Source: Bemisia tabaci (Eukaryota > Arthropoda > Insecta > Hemiptera > Aleyrodidae). From it: 64,000 nt of DNA. This document shows, in pieces, positions 23,300-34,935 of this stretch. The stretch is from contig NC_092797.1 of assembly GCF_918797505.1 (NCBI RefSeq), positions 16,877,372 through 16,941,371 on the forward strand, read 5' to 3'. A program made the translations under genes and the position numbers. Position 1 is the first letter of the stretch. Each line of letters begins with the position of its first letter. The notes under the pieces were generated by a model. It was not told the origin of the DNA and searched no databases. It was given only the letters and a program-made list of their open reading frames with translations.

Positions 23300-23577
23300 C
23301 AGCGGGCTGATTATTGAAATTGATGGACAAAGCTATAGACAAAGAAAGACTTAGGAGTAATGGAGCGATCCTATTGGTTGAACTGTGTGGTTCTTATAGA
23401 CTAAGGGAGAAAAAGATGGACTAACTGTCGGGTTTTTCACGGGTTGCCGATAGTTATTCTATTACCTACTGCCTTTGTCCATTGCAACCACCAGCTTCCA
23501 CCACTAGGTTCCCTCCATATCCCTTTTGTCATTTTTGTCCTATAGCTTTGTCTATCAATTTCAATAATCGGCCCGCA
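23300..23577. mobile_element. MITE with CAGCGGGCTGATTATT ends
   Basis: The left end CAGCGGGCTGATTATTGAAA pairs with the right end, which reads TGCGGGCCGATTATTGAAAT on the opposite strand, and the pairing continues through GACAAAGCTATAG. Its right edge merges with the next element at 23,576. Confidence 0.8.
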
Positions 23578-23876
23578 GGGTGTCTACAAGTCCGGAATTT
23601 CCGGAAAGTTCGGAAATAGCACTGATTTCGTAAGGGTGGTCTGGAAGTAATGAAAAAGTGCGGAAATTTCGCAAAGAGGTCCGGGATTTTTTTTCATTTC
23701 TGAGCAAGAAGTTCAAATTTTTGGAATTTTTCGAATGTCGTCAAATGGAGGTACTGAAAAAGTACTGAATTTTTCTAATGAGGAGGTACTGAATTTCTTG
23801 GGATAACACTGAAAAAGTACTGTAAAAGTACTGATTTTTGGCCAGCCTGTTTTAGTAGACACCCTGTTTACAATGA
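23576..23876. mobile_element. CAGGGTGTCTAC-family TIR element (copy 1)
   Basis: The ends CAGGGTGTCTACAAGTCCGG and, on the opposite strand, CAGGGTGTCTACTAAAACAG share 12 bp. The interior is rich in GTACTGAAAAAGTACTG. Copies are at 45,820-46,125 and 49,388-49,677. No transposase and no clear target duplication. The minus-strand frames inside all three are repeat-derived. Confidence 0.75.
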
Positions 23877-24001
23877 GAGTTGGAACGAATAGAATCCGTA
23901 GGCGAATGGAGCTCTTGCATGCGTCAGAAATTTGCGGTCTATGCACTGATTCTATGTAAAATTTTACGAGAAACACAGTTGGTCAGTTGTGCTGATCCCA
24001 A

Positions 24002-24380
24002 AATCGCGTTCTGATGCTTGATTCTTCCAGGGTAGCTAGAAACAATAAGATCCGTCCAAACTGCAACTTTCTACGTTCAATATTAACCAAGATGTCGCCC
24101 ATTGAAAAGCCGGGTTTTTGACGTCATCCACCGCAGAAGTGACGCCCGTGGTTTCTTCCACCTTATTTTCATCCAAGTTTCACGTTGAGTAACCAGTGCG
24201 TCACTGACTGATGAAAGCAAGGGACGAAACCACGGGTGTCACTACCGCGGTGGATGACGTCAAAAACCCGAGTTTTCAAAGGGCTATAGCTCGGTAAATA
24301 TTGAACGTAGAAAGTTGCGGTTTGGACGGATCTGATTATTTTTAGCCACCCTAAAAGAATCAAGCATCAAAACACGATTC
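24002..24380. mobile_element. Palindromic MITE, family F
   Basis: The outer ends pair AATCGCGTTCTGATGCTTGA with its near complement ending at 24,380. Further blocks such as TTTTTGACGTCATCCACCGC and AACTTTCTACGTTCAATATT also recur inverted. A half copy is at 29,595-29,790. It sits within or beside a broken family E element (right half 24,385-24,538). Confidence 0.75.
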
Positions 24381-24545
24381 TATGACCGTGGCTACTGGTT
24401 TTCACTGCAACGAACTCCAAAATTCCAAAAAGCTCTCTAAGTTGAGACCGTAATGTAAGGGATATTTCTCGCTACCCCGAGAGTCCACCCCCATGTCAAG
24501 TCCAATTCTCCATGCAAAGATAGGGAGCAAATGCACGAAAAAGAA

Positions 24546-25683
24546 GTGTCAGGGGTCAACCCCTAAAATTGTGGTAGTACCGTAACTCAAGTTGGGGTAG
24601 TACGTACTGCGACATTAGGGCCAATTTGTCACCTGTCTTATACTCCTGTCAGCTGTTTTATTTGCAAGCACGGTTCAAGTCGAATTTCATACTCCCGTAA
24701 ACTACATTTAATCATCCTGTAGAATGTATGTCAGGAATAATTTTTTCATTTTATTACTAGTTTTCAAGGAGTTCGTATAGGTTTTCGTGACAACTGAGTC
24801 CGAGAGAAAAGAAGAAAAAGGGGAATCCGGTTTGTTGTGAAAGGCGAATAATTGGAAAAGTACAGTGTGCGGATTCAAGCCGATGGCGCATAATCATAAT
24901 TTGATAAGCTGCTGAGTTGCTTACCGGTAATTAAGTAGGAGTTTGAGCGTGGTGTCGGCACAGGACTCGGGGACTCACCGTTAGCTACCATCAAACAAAG
25001 GACCGAGAAATTTTCACAGGGTTGCCCTCTTGGGCACTCACCAGGATATTAAGCGTTTAAACCATTTGAACGCAAGCCTTGACGTTAGGCGAACCCAGAG
25101 TCTATAGAATCTAGAATCTAGGGTCTTTAGAGGCTTAATCAGCGTGTGAATCCAAAATATACAGGAGCATTCATATAAATTAAGTCATAAAATGTTTCGG
25201 AACTTTGCCCCCCCCCCATCCCTCCTGTGCAACCTCTGATCCCCCTTTATTTAAAACCGATAAAAATGTACAGTAAAAGGACAGTAAGAATGTTTATCCT
25301 TCGGGCAAACCTGAGATTAAAATACCGTAGAATTCTATATTAAACCGCAGAGCTATGCTTTTAAATCCCCCTTTAAATGTTGAAATTGCCGTTCCTTGTG
25401 CGGAATCTGAGATGCAGAAATGAGTATATTCGAGAAAATTAACTAAAAAATATACTCAACGAAAGCGTCAAAACTAGTCACGAAATTTCAGTCCAATGTT
25501 GAGTGATGAGCGACGTGTTGTATATAGTGCATTCAGCAGACAAAACTTAGTTTGGTGAGCGTATCTGCCGATTTTTACTTGGGTCACACGATCAAACTGA
25601 AGTTGTCAAATTGGGGAAATCACAAGTTTCCGCGCGCCATTCAGAGATCAGTGTATTATTAAACTCTGGGGAAAAAAGATATC
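24546..25683. other. Non-coding sequence, no gene seen
   Basis: Nothing recognisable apart from a C-run at 25,211-25,220. Confidence 0.4.
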
Positions 25684-25839
25684 TTGGATTAAGAGTCCAC
25701 AATCCTAAAACATTTGAAAGAAAAAAAAAAAATACTCTTGATTTAATCGGATTTTTACTCGAATTTCCTTTTGATTCGAGGAAAAATTCGATTGAATCTA
25801 GAGTATCTTTTTTTCAATTTTTTTGGAGTCTGGATCCAA
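25684..25839. mobile_element. Fold-back MITE, family A (degenerate copy)
   Basis: Left TTGGATTAAGAGTCCACAATC and right GGAGTCTGGATCCAA are the eroded outer stem. The inner arms ACTCTTGATTTAATCGGA and CGATTGAATCTAGAGT are well kept. Confidence 0.7.
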
Positions 25840-26453
25840 AAGATTTTTTTGCTTTCGTAGAACTCATCAGAACCCTGACCTCGCCAGATCGATAGCTCAG
25901 TTTGATCGAATGACCCAGGCTTTTCTTTCGCCCAGGGTACAACGTTCGGTTCGTTGCTCATCAAGATGCTCGATGACATCTTTAAGACAATGACAACCCT
26001 CAAAAGTAACTTTTTCCATCAACCTTTACGATGTTCGAACGGTCATCATAGAGTCTAAGAAATTTTATGAATATTCATGAGCGCCACGAAGTTCGGCATC
26101 GCGGGCATGCGAGCTCCAGCCAAGGATCAGACGCTCCCGGAGACAGTCCGGCCGGGCCGCGCGCAAAAAACGCGATCAGTATCGGTAGTCTACATGAGGA
26201 CATGACACGCGAAAGATAATTTTCAGCCGACAAGTGACAGGCGTGTAACGTGTGACGCGCACCGTGCCATATTTCCACGGAAAATGAAAGTGCTCCAGCT
26301 CTGGCCCCCTTGCCCCCCCCCTGGGGGGGGGGCGAGGGGGTCCAGCGGCGCGACTGGCGTCTGATTTTCAATTATTTATCGATGCACCTGTCGCCCGAGT
26401 CTCGTCGCGCACTCGCTAGTGCCTCGGTGACTCTCGCTTTATATTATGTGTAG
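25840..26453. other. Non-coding sequence with a G/C-run hairpin
   Basis: 26,307-26,336 contains a run of C followed by a run of G that can pair as a perfect hairpin. Otherwise nothing is recognised. Confidence 0.5.
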
Positions 26454-26817
26454 TAGAGTACATACATAGGGAGATTATGTATGTGGACTTGTCGGTAATT
26501 TTAGAGGTTAGGTCATAAAACTCCTAGAGCCCAAAAAGACAGCAACTCATGAACTCACATCATTCAGAATGACTTATTTTTACAATTTTTACGACCCATC
26601 GTTTGTAAAGCGCGTATTTGACTTAGTTTTTGCGTAAATTTTCTCATTTTTGAGCAAGGACGCTCTTTTGTAAACATTCTTGGCCATCCTGGCCTGATAC
26701 TGAAATCAGAAAATTGACAGCGGCATTATTTGTCCAGTGTTTTTCGTGTAGGAGGGTTGGCTGCTCTTTTGGGCTCCAAGAGTTTCGATGTCCAAACTAT
26801 CCCCTCTTAGGGACTCA
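26454..26817. mobile_element. hAT-type MITE, family B (degenerate copy)
   Basis: It begins TAGAGTACATACATAGGGAG, has the family's inner blocks (GGTTAGGTC, TAGAGCCCAAAA) and the inverted counterpart GGCTGCTCTTTTGGGC near the right end. The terminal repeats are eroded and the right boundary is approximate. Confidence 0.6.
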
Positions 26818-27133
26818 GCTTTTTCCCTCAAATCTTCGGCCCTTTAGCCAGACCATAGAAAGAGCCCAGTCACATAAGCCAAAAGCATAACATACCGTAT
26901 CATAATTCAACAGATCGAAATTATTCTCACAAGGGGAGCTTCCCAAGTGTAACCGGAATTTCGAGTTGAAATTTCGCATGAAGATAATAGAGATGATTTT
27001 AGGGATGCCGTATTTTTTCGTTTTTTCGAATGGGGTCGGGAAAGCCCTCAAAAATAGGGCTAAAGATGCGGAAAAAACGCGTGCGCTAGCGGCACAAGGT
27101 AAACATAGGTGATAGAGGCTCTGGATACTTATC

Positions 27134-27200
27134 AGTACCGCGTGGCCAAACGGTAGCGCGCTCGCCTCACAGGCGGGAGGTCCTGGGATCGGACCCTTAT
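27134..27200 (+). ncRNA. tRNA-like (SINE head) segment, left arm
   Basis: GTGGCCAAACGGTAGCGCGC resembles a Pol III box A with its D arm. CGCCTCACAGGCG resembles an anticodon arm, and TGGGATCGGACCC a box B with its T arm. The acceptor pairing and the TTCRANT T loop are poor, so this is a tRNA-derived repeat head and not a working tRNA gene. Confidence 0.55.
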
Positions 27201-27532
27201 TACAGCTCATATTTTATTTTACTTTATGCTTGTTTCTTTTTCACTTACTTTATTTTGCACCATTCGCTCCGCAAACCGACGAGTCAGATGATTCGACTGA
27301 TACTCCGGAAATTCAGCTTGGCAACGAAATTTGGTGGGTTTTAGAGTGTTTTGTTTATTCAATTATATATTACGTTTCAATCCAAGAGAAACTTCGAGTT
27401 TTTATCAGCATATGTAAAAAATCTTCAGTCACTACGTGTTCTACTTCGTAAGTCGGTTTGCGGAGCGAATGGTGCAAAATAAAGTAAGTGAAAAAGAAAC
27501 AAGCATAAAGTAAAATAAAATACGAGCTGTAA

Positions 27533-27599
27533 TCTGGATCCGATCCCAAGACCTCCCGCCTGCGAGGCGAGCGCGCTACCGTTTGGCCACGCGGTACTG
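27533..27599 (-). ncRNA. tRNA-like (SINE head) segment, right arm
   Basis: An inverted counterpart of 27,134-27,200. On the minus strand it reads GTGGCCAAACGGTAGCGCGC, then CTCGCCTCGCAGGCGGGAGG, then TTGGGATCGGATCC. It differs from the left copy at a few positions, including one in the anticodon-like loop. Confidence 0.55.
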
Positions 27600-28052
27600 A
27601 TAAGGATTCAGAGCCTCTATCACCTATGTTTACCTTGTGCCGCTAGCGCACGCGTTTTTTCCGCATCTTTAGCCCTTTTTTTTTGAGGGCTTTCCCGACC
27701 CCATTCGAAAAAACGAAAAAATACGGCATCCCTAAAATCATCTCTAGTATCTTCATGCGAAATTTCAACTCGAAATTCTGGTTACACTTGGGAAGCTCCC
27801 CTTGTCAGTGTGCGTTTTGCTTCAATTCGACGTTTAGCTGAACCTTGGCTCTTTTAATCTGTTTCTATGAGTCTCTGCAGTAGCTGCTATCCCAGTGATG
27901 TTGGTAACAATGTGAGACATGTTATGCGTGGAATCTGGACGATTTCTACTCAACAGTAATATTTATTTTTAAGGCTACTCCGGGTCTAATGGGACTCATG
28001 TCCCGACGAAATTCGGGTTGAATTTGAAAAGTAGCGAGTCGTACCGGAATAG

Positions 28053-28194
28053 CACACCTACGAGTTATAAGCGCTTGTTGAAAGTGAAAAACCAAAAGAC
28101 AGTGAGGATTTCGATAGCTCGACATCCAAAGATCGAAATCCTGGTTTCCTATCCGATGTCTCACTTTCAACAAGTGCTTGTAACGCGCAGGTGT
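28053..28194. mobile_element. Small palindromic repeat
   Basis: ACACCTACGAGTTATAAGCG and GCTTGTTGAAAGTGA on the left pair with their near complements ending at 28,194. The centre GGATTTCGAT..ATCGAAATCC forms a second hairpin. Confidence 0.7.
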
Positions 28195-28441
28195 ATCTGC
28201 CGCTTAAATCGTCGCCCTCCTGGCGTAAGGACCTAACTACCTTTCGCAATGAACCCTGTCGTTAATATAACTCAATGCCTTCCGGGGCTCATCTCAAAGT
28301 GTACTTACGTTCTTTTATCAGCCGAGCGACGAAATGACGTCATTTATAAAACCAATCGCTATCTGAGCTTTTAAAACGGAGCAGTGGCAGCAAAGACCCT
28401 TCCCCGATCGGAGTTTTGTTTCAACTCTTGTCGGACCTGTT

Positions 28442-28944
28442 CTGCCGTTCTAAGGAAGAAGGCCGTATGCACATTCGAGAGTTGCCAAATCCCCCCGAAG
28501 AAACGTATATTTTTGAAGAAAGTTGTGCATATTTTTCTTTGAAATTTTCAGATATTCTAGATAAAATTGCGAACAAAATTGTCTGAAAAATTGGAAGAAA
28601 AACATTCAGAACTAAGGCATTGGACACGAAAAGGGCACTTCTCGATTGTAGTGTTGCAGAATCTCTGTTGCTAATTAATCCTTTGGAGAAGAATTTAAAG
28701 GATTATGTTTCCAGGATTATTTCTATAGGAAATTGTAAAATCATAAGAAATATTCAGTAAAATTTGTAGAGAAATGGATGACTTTCCTCATAATGAATGA
28801 AATATTAGAGGAGACTCTGGAACATTGTAACCGAGAAGTGCCCTTTTCGCATCCAGTGCCTCAATTTTCCTAGAAAATTCGTGTTTTATTGAAGGAAATA
28901 TGGCAACGCCTGAATGCCCATAAGGCGTTTTTCCTGAGCACGGC
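28442..28944. mobile_element. Palindromic MITE, family D, with nested element
   Basis: The ends CTGCCGTTCTAAGGAAGAAG and, on the opposite strand, GCCGTGCTCAGGAAAAACGC match family D. Another palindrome (28,615-28,861) lies in the middle and accounts for the excess length over the 252-bp copy at 7637. Confidence 0.75.
28615..28861. mobile_element. Nested MITE with AGGCAYTGGA ends
   Basis: AGGCATTGGACACGAAAAGG and CACTTCTCGATT at the left pair with the right end, which reads AGGCACTGGATGCGAAAAGG on the other strand. The inverted repeat is about 48 bp with a few mismatches. Confidence 0.8.
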
Positions 28945-29283
28945 CGCGGCCGTGTTAAGGAGGGCCGACAAGGGAATTAGCGGCCCAGGAACGACGGCTC
29001 GTTAAGGGCACGTTAGTGGAGGTCGGGACCGGGCGGCTAACCGATGATCAGATCTAATCATTGTTGTCGGCCGTGGCGCTGCTGTTAGGCCCTGTTAGCC
29101 TGTTACCCCGTTAACAGACCGGTCAGGCGGTTACGCGTCACTTTGATGAAAGAATCGCCCGTGACTCAACGCCGCGTTCTCGATTCCAACAGCATGTGCG
29201 CAAGTGCAATGTGCTCCATTCAGTATTTCTCTGCCCTCATACACATAAATCACCTCTTCCACTGATTTTGAGTTCGTAAGACA

Positions 29284-29510
29284 TACATGGTTATTTAAAA
29301 GTCACGCACCACTGGCCGTAACTTTAGTTCTAATTATAATATCGACTTTGCGGTTTAAGACGTTTTTCCTCATATCGAGAGGGAAACTTTTCTAGGTACT
29401 TTCCAGTTTTTGATCCCCTCGGGGGGAGGGGGCGGAGGGGGGCAACTCAAAAATTTCAAATGGCCACCCTCCTCATGGCTAGTGCTGCGTGACTTTTGAA
29501 TAACCTTGTA
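29284..29510. mobile_element. MITE with GGTTATTYAAAAGTCACGCA ends
   Basis: The left TACATGGTTATTTAAAAGTC pairs with the right end, which reads TACAAGGTTATTCAAAAGTC on the other strand. Both continue through ACGCA(C/G)CACT. A G-rich run lies near 29,420. Confidence 0.75.
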
Positions 29511-31229
29511 TCATCCTCTAGTGGGAATAAGGCATGGGCCTTATTAACCCTGGAGGCCCCTTATTGGGCCCTTTTGTAGTGGGCTAGTTGCGCTAGTTTC
29601 AGAATCGTGTTCTGATGGTTTGAGTTTTTAGATAAGCGAGAAATAATGAGATCTGTTCAAATGCCAAGTCTCTACGTCCAATTTCAACGGAGAAAGCGGT
29701 CATCGAAGGACACGGCGTACGATGTCTGCCACCGCAATAGGACATTACCATGGTTTCTTTTACTCACCAGTTTCATCCGTCTTTTTTTTTAGGTGATAAC
29801 TTCTTGAAATGCCATGGAAACCCCTGGGAAAGTAACGGAAACCGGCCCAATCTTGGCAAGTCAGGGAATTTTACTGAGGAACCCTGATATTCTTGCTTCC
29901 TGCAGGGAAAATTAGTTATTTTCTGCAGCATCCACAGACCCACACGCATTTTCGAAGGATATTAGAACTTCCGCCCTTAAGTTGTCGACTATGTATTGTT
30001 TTAATTGCAAGAGAGTTCGCGCAAAAAATTTGCTGTACTAAGTATTTCAAAGAAAAGTCATGCAATAAAGTACATCGAATAGATATGGCAAAGTCTGGGA
30101 ATTTTATTCTCCAGATAGCTGATAACTTATGGAAAAGTCAAGTAATTTCGAAATCTAAGTAAACTTTTTAACGTGTTCAAGCTCGTGCTGAGTGATTTTC
30201 ACCCGATTCTTCTCATAAAAAACAGTTTTGATAATGTCCATGAAGAGATGTTGCCCCGCTCCCGAACTAATGTCTGAATCACTGAAAGCGATAGTGAGAA
30301 ATCAAACGCCTTCGACTCGGAGGATGCAATTTGAGTGGCTTAGGAGTTGAAATATTTGTATCACAGATTTTGATTTAGCGTGATGTCTGAAAAACGTGTG
30401 ACTTTCCTCATAATCTTTGCGTTTTTAATGACCATCGCAGCGAAATGTTTTGTAGCTTTAATTCGATTCTCCTCGTCGAAAACAATTCCTAGGCTTCGTC
30501 TTATTTTCGGTCAATCTATTTCCATAAATGGTGCAGTCCGCGAAGATTGTATCGGTTTATTAATTTGATTCTGCTACAGCGATCGAACTCATCTCGCACC
30601 CATTTTAATTTTTACGGCAGAGGATCCTTATCCGTCAATTTTTCTTTCTGACACTTTCAGGAACTGAATAGTAGTCACGCGTGCGGTTTATCTGAAATTT
30701 ATTCCCGACGCCTCTGCATATCTGAATCGTTACGAGCTGCTAACGAACAATTGTGTAGAGAGGAAGCAGGGAGACAGCGTTGCCATTTTCCGTCTAAATA
30801 AACCCGATTCCCCTGTTTTAGACAGGATAGGAGTCAACTTTTTCGGTCAGAGAGGTTACATCGAGGAGAATGGATGACCGGGAAAGTGGAGAGGTGCCAG
30901 TAACGGTTCGTGGGTGCAGGAGTGAGTAGCAGTGCTGCAGCTCGGTGTTGTCAAATTTACCGATAAATAACGTTATTTCTGTGGATCGACGGATCGAAGG
31001 AGGCTTTATTTGGATGTGCTAGGCAGCGCGGTGTCCGGACGGTGGCCCCTGGCTTGGCAAGTTCATCTGTGTTTGTTTACTTTCGGGTGTATCGAACATC
31101 AACCTCTGCACCGGGAAGACACGTGGGTCTCTCGCTTCTTGCATTGTATTTTTTATTCTTTTTTCCGTCGACTCGTTTTCCTAGCTCTGCTCGAAGAGTG
31201 ACAGCCTGTCTTTCACCTAGACCCCCGGT
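29511..31229. other. Non-coding; half copy of family F, no gene seen
   Basis: 29,595-29,790 is one arm of the 24,002-24,380 element (GTGTTCTGATGGTTTGAG, then ATCTGTTCAAATG). The frames at 29,893-30,568 and 31,010-31,254 show no recognisable domain. Confidence 0.4.
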
Positions 31230-33148
31230 CACGGTTCGTTTGAACCAAAGTTAAATGAAAAGTCGATGCACTCATGATTTCTCTTCAGAACCTTGAAGTA
31301 TGATGTAAATACATTAATTTAAGACCAAAACGAAAATATTCTGTCGAGCTCTCGGAAAATAAGGTCGATTTAAAGGTTTTTAGCCCTGAATCGGCTGAAA
31401 ATTGCTGATTACGGAGCAAATATCCAATAATTATGGCTGTACTCTTTGTTTTTTGAAGTTGCGGGGGCATCGAGGGTAGGAAAAGGCCTTTTTCTTCCTT
31501 CATCCCCCCCGCCCATCGCTCCCCCGCCCCCTTCCATAAAAAAACATTTACACCTATGCATATGCATGCGCTCAAATTGATATGAATGTCTTGCTAGTTT
31601 GAGTCGGTGGATTGGACCCAAAGTAGAATACCGATGACCAAACTCGAAAATTGCACAATCGCTTATTGCAACGTTGCAGATTTCCTTCTATTATTTTTTA
31701 CGGCCGAGAATTTTGCAGAATTTCAAGGAAAACTTCATTCGTTTTTTTTTACAATGACATTAAAATTCAGTGGAAGTAATTCTCTCAAATCTTTCCTATG
31801 GTTCGTCTATAAATAAAGAAAGTAGAAAAATATACAAGCAGAAACTCTGAAACGTCGCAATAAAGATGCATTTAATATTTGAGTTTACCTTTCAATATTC
31901 CTTAAAATGTATTAAAAATACAGCACATATTTGAAGAAAAAATAGTCTTTTTCACAAAAATAGAGGGTTAGTTATATTGAAAGCATTTGAATACAAAATA
32001 CGGCAAAGCATAAACCACGTTAGAATGGCAGAAAAGCAATTTAGCAATCAAGCATAAAATCTACTGTGAATGGAAGCATATAAGAAAACAATGAATACAG
32101 GACGACAAAGCAGCATAAATCATATAAAAATCGCATAAAATCATTTGAGGATGGAATTATAAAAATAATTAAGCATACTAGTATAATTTTAAGTAAAGAT
32201 GATTATACACACAAGATTACAAATGCAGTGAATTGTACTCGCAAACTGCGCGTAGCAATTGAGTTAAGTAGTTAGGGTTCGTTTCTGCTACTGCGTATTT
32301 CAGCCATGTGGCTTCAAAATCTTGATGGACACTCTCAGGGGCTTGCTCGCTATAAAAACCGAGACCTTTGTTTCTTTTCACAGTATTCAAATGCTTTCAA
32401 CATAATAAACCCTCTATTTTCGTGAAAAAGACTATTTTTTCTTCAAATATGTGCTGTATTTTTAACACATTTTAAGGAATATTGAAAGGTAAACTCAAAT
32501 ATTAAATGCATCTTTATTGCGACGTTTCAGAGTTTCTGCTTGTATATTTTTCTACTTTCTTTATTTATAGACGAACCATAGGAAAGATTTGAGAGAATTA
32601 CTTCCACTGAATTTTAATGTCATTGTAAAAAAAAAACGAATGAAGTTTTCCTTGAAATTCTGCAAAATTCTCGGCCGTAAAAAATAATAGAAGGAAATCT
32701 GCAACGTTGCAATAAGCGATTGTGCAATTTTCGAGTTTGGTCATCGGTATTCTACTTTGGGTCCAATCCACCGACTCAAACTAGCAAGACATTCATATCA
32801 ATTTGAGCGCATGCATATGCATAGGTGTAAATGTTTTTTTATGGAAGGGGGCGGGGGAGCGATGGGCGGGGGGGATGAAGGAAGAAAAAGGCCTTTTCCT
32901 ACCCTCGATGCCCCCGCAACTTCAAAAAACAAAGAGTACAGCCATAATTATTGGATATTTGCTCCGTAATCAGCAATTTTCAGCCGATTCAGGGCTAAAA
33001 ACCTTTAAATCGACCTTATTTTCCGAGAGCTCGACAGAATATTTTCGTTTTGGTCTTAAATTAATGTATTTACATCATACTTCAAGGTTCTGAAGAGAAA
33101 TCATGAGTGCATCGACTTTTCATTTAACTTTGGTTCAAACGAACCGTG
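31230..33148. mobile_element. 1.9-kb large inverted repeat (fold-back element)
   Basis: Arms of about 765 bp (31,230-31,994 and 32,383-33,148) are near-identical inverted copies around a 388-bp AT-rich spacer. The 96-codon frames at 31,285-31,575 (-) and 32,803-33,093 (+) translate identically, so those 291 bp are the same at the protein level. The outer ends are CACGGTTCGTTTGAACC and its complement, flanked by CGGT at 31,226-31,229 and 33,149-33,152, a possible 4-bp target duplication. A few mismatches occur at the inner arm ends. No recognisable protein. Confidence 0.9.
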
Positions 33149-34204
33149 CGGTGTTGTCTCCTGGTACATCGTGTCGCGAGGAGGAGTAAAAAGTCATCAC
33201 ATAGGTGATAAAACGGTACAGCCCGCTTGAGTTGCTTTTTTAGGAGCAACATTTTTCTTGCGAGGAGAGAAAAAACCTACGACATTTCGGTCGATTTAAC
33301 CTAAAATTTGATCAGTCAACCAAGTCCTCTTGGTAAATCTTGGAGAGAAAATAAGAAAAAAAACTTGGTTGATGATCAAATTTCGGTTACATCGACCGAA
33401 ACCGCTGAGGTTATACTCCGAGATATCTGGGAATGAAAAACGTGTCCAGCTGTTTCTCTTAATTTCCGTAACTGCGTAAGGGGTTTCGACTTGAAAGCGG
33501 CTAGCGCATTAGATTGTCATCAGTGTCACCTATGCAATCCAGGTTCGATTTTGGTCACTCGCTCCCGATTTTTGATGAGGTTGCAAATTTTCAACCCAAA
33601 GATTTGTATAGTATAATTCAAAGATTTTGTCAATGCAACCGAAAGAAGAACTAACCAGATAATATCAACAGCACGTTTAAGTTACTTCGTGTTCTACTTC
33701 CCGTATAAGCACAGAACGTCGCTCTTCTGGCGTAAGGGCGTATCCTGATTCCCTCATGAGCCCTAGAAAGCATGGATTTTTATACACAACAGGGCTCACT
33801 TGGAAATTAAGATACGTCTGGGGGGCGACAAAAATATAGGTTACCGTGTCTTACCATGCAGGAATTTGTAAAAGTACAATGGAGAATTTGCACACAAAAA
33901 TTTTATAGCTTCATCTGAGAGTGCTTGGTGAGCTGAGTTCGCAGTATTTTTCATAATTTTTTTCTAACATGGGAAACTGGAAAAAAACAGATGTAAAAGT
34001 GAGAAAATGTGCCGCCTTATGAAGTCATCTGGCGGCATTTTCCATTTTTACACATGACTTCGCGCAGATTACGTTATTTTGTCATATTTTCTGCAATGAT
34101 TGTCCAATTTAGAAACCAAGGATATCCTCGTACTCAGTTTTCCTAGTAGGATCATTTCAAAGATGAAATTCACAAAATTTAAGACACCTGCAAATTCTCT
34201 ATTC
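33149..34204. other. Non-coding; weak tRNA-like patch
   Basis: Near 33,495-33,560 GCGGCTAGCGCATTAGA and CCAGGTTCGATTTTGG are spaced like Pol III boxes A and B and may be a decayed tRNA-derived repeat. 33,712-33,830 matches a repeat also at 48,364-48,480 (GGCGTAAGGGCGTATC and CATGAGCCCT). No gene is seen. Confidence 0.35.
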
Positions 34205-34430
34205 ACTCGAAAAAAAACCTCATTGGATCTAGAGTCCAGACTCTTAAAAACATCGACAAGAAAAAGTACTCTTGATTTAATCAGAATCCAGCTTAAATCA
34301 AGAACCAAGCCTCATAATTTAAGCGGATTTCGTTTTGATTCAAGCAAAAATCCGATTGAATCAAGAGTATTTTTTTTTGTCAACGTTTTCAAGAGTCTGG
34401 ACTCTAGATTCAATGTGTTTTTTTTCCAGT
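34205..34430. mobile_element. Fold-back MITE, family A (well-preserved copy)
   Basis: The ends are ACTCGAAAAAAAA and TTTTTTTTCCAGT, with flanks ATTC and GTTC (3 of 4 matching). The outer stem CTAGAGTCCAGACTCTTAAA and the inner stems are kept as in the 1652 copy. The 133-codon frame crossing it is repeat-derived. Confidence 0.75.
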
Positions 34431-34935
34431 GTTCTCAAAATCTTAACAATATTCATAGCTTGTACTTACTCGCTACGGAAACTCTCTTTATCGCGACTTA
34501 AGGACCTTGTATGAAAATTCATGACTGCCTGACAACGCGGATAGGGAAGCTCAGCGGGATGCGTGTGCTCATTCGACTTTCGGGAAGCGCTTCATTAATG
34601 AGCATCTAAATCCGAAAAACGGGTAAAAACAGAAACGGTGTCGAAGTATGATGAACGACCACAAAAATGGCTCCTCGCCGCGTTTCCTCGCGAACGCATC
34701 CAGGCTTGCGGTCAGCTGAAAATAACCCGGCGCCCACGTCTCGTTCCGAATGGAAATTTTGACAAATTACTCTTCCGATGAAAATTTTGACACACTCCGA
34801 CCCACTGCGAGTGTGAGCATACCGGGTCAATCCCATGGCTTTGCCCGTTATTCTGAGATGAGGTGGAGCTCGGATTCACCACAACCAACCTGGAAAATGG
34901 GAATGGGCTTTCTTATCAGTATGAATGGGTCATTT

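Larger units (their letters stand above)
26929..27805. repeat. 877-bp palindrome with a tRNA-like module in each arm
   Basis: The left arm (26,929-27,280) and right arm (27,452-27,805) are about 353 bp each and near-identical inverted copies, around a 171-bp spacer. Each arm carries a tRNA-like segment with box A and box B-like motifs, pointing toward the spacer from both sides. It could be a fold-back transposon built from a tRNA-derived SINE, or an inverted duplication. If transcribed through, the RNA would be a long hairpin. Confidence 0.9.

Noticed and set aside
27134..27200. Functional tRNA gene
   Set aside because: Poor acceptor and T-loop agreement, and duplicated as an inverted pair in a repeat. 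Better explained as a SINE head.
31285..31575. 96-codon frame identical to that at 32,803-33,093, as a duplicated gene
   Set aside because: Both lie in the arms of the large inverted repeat and have no recognisable domain. The identity follows from the palindrome.
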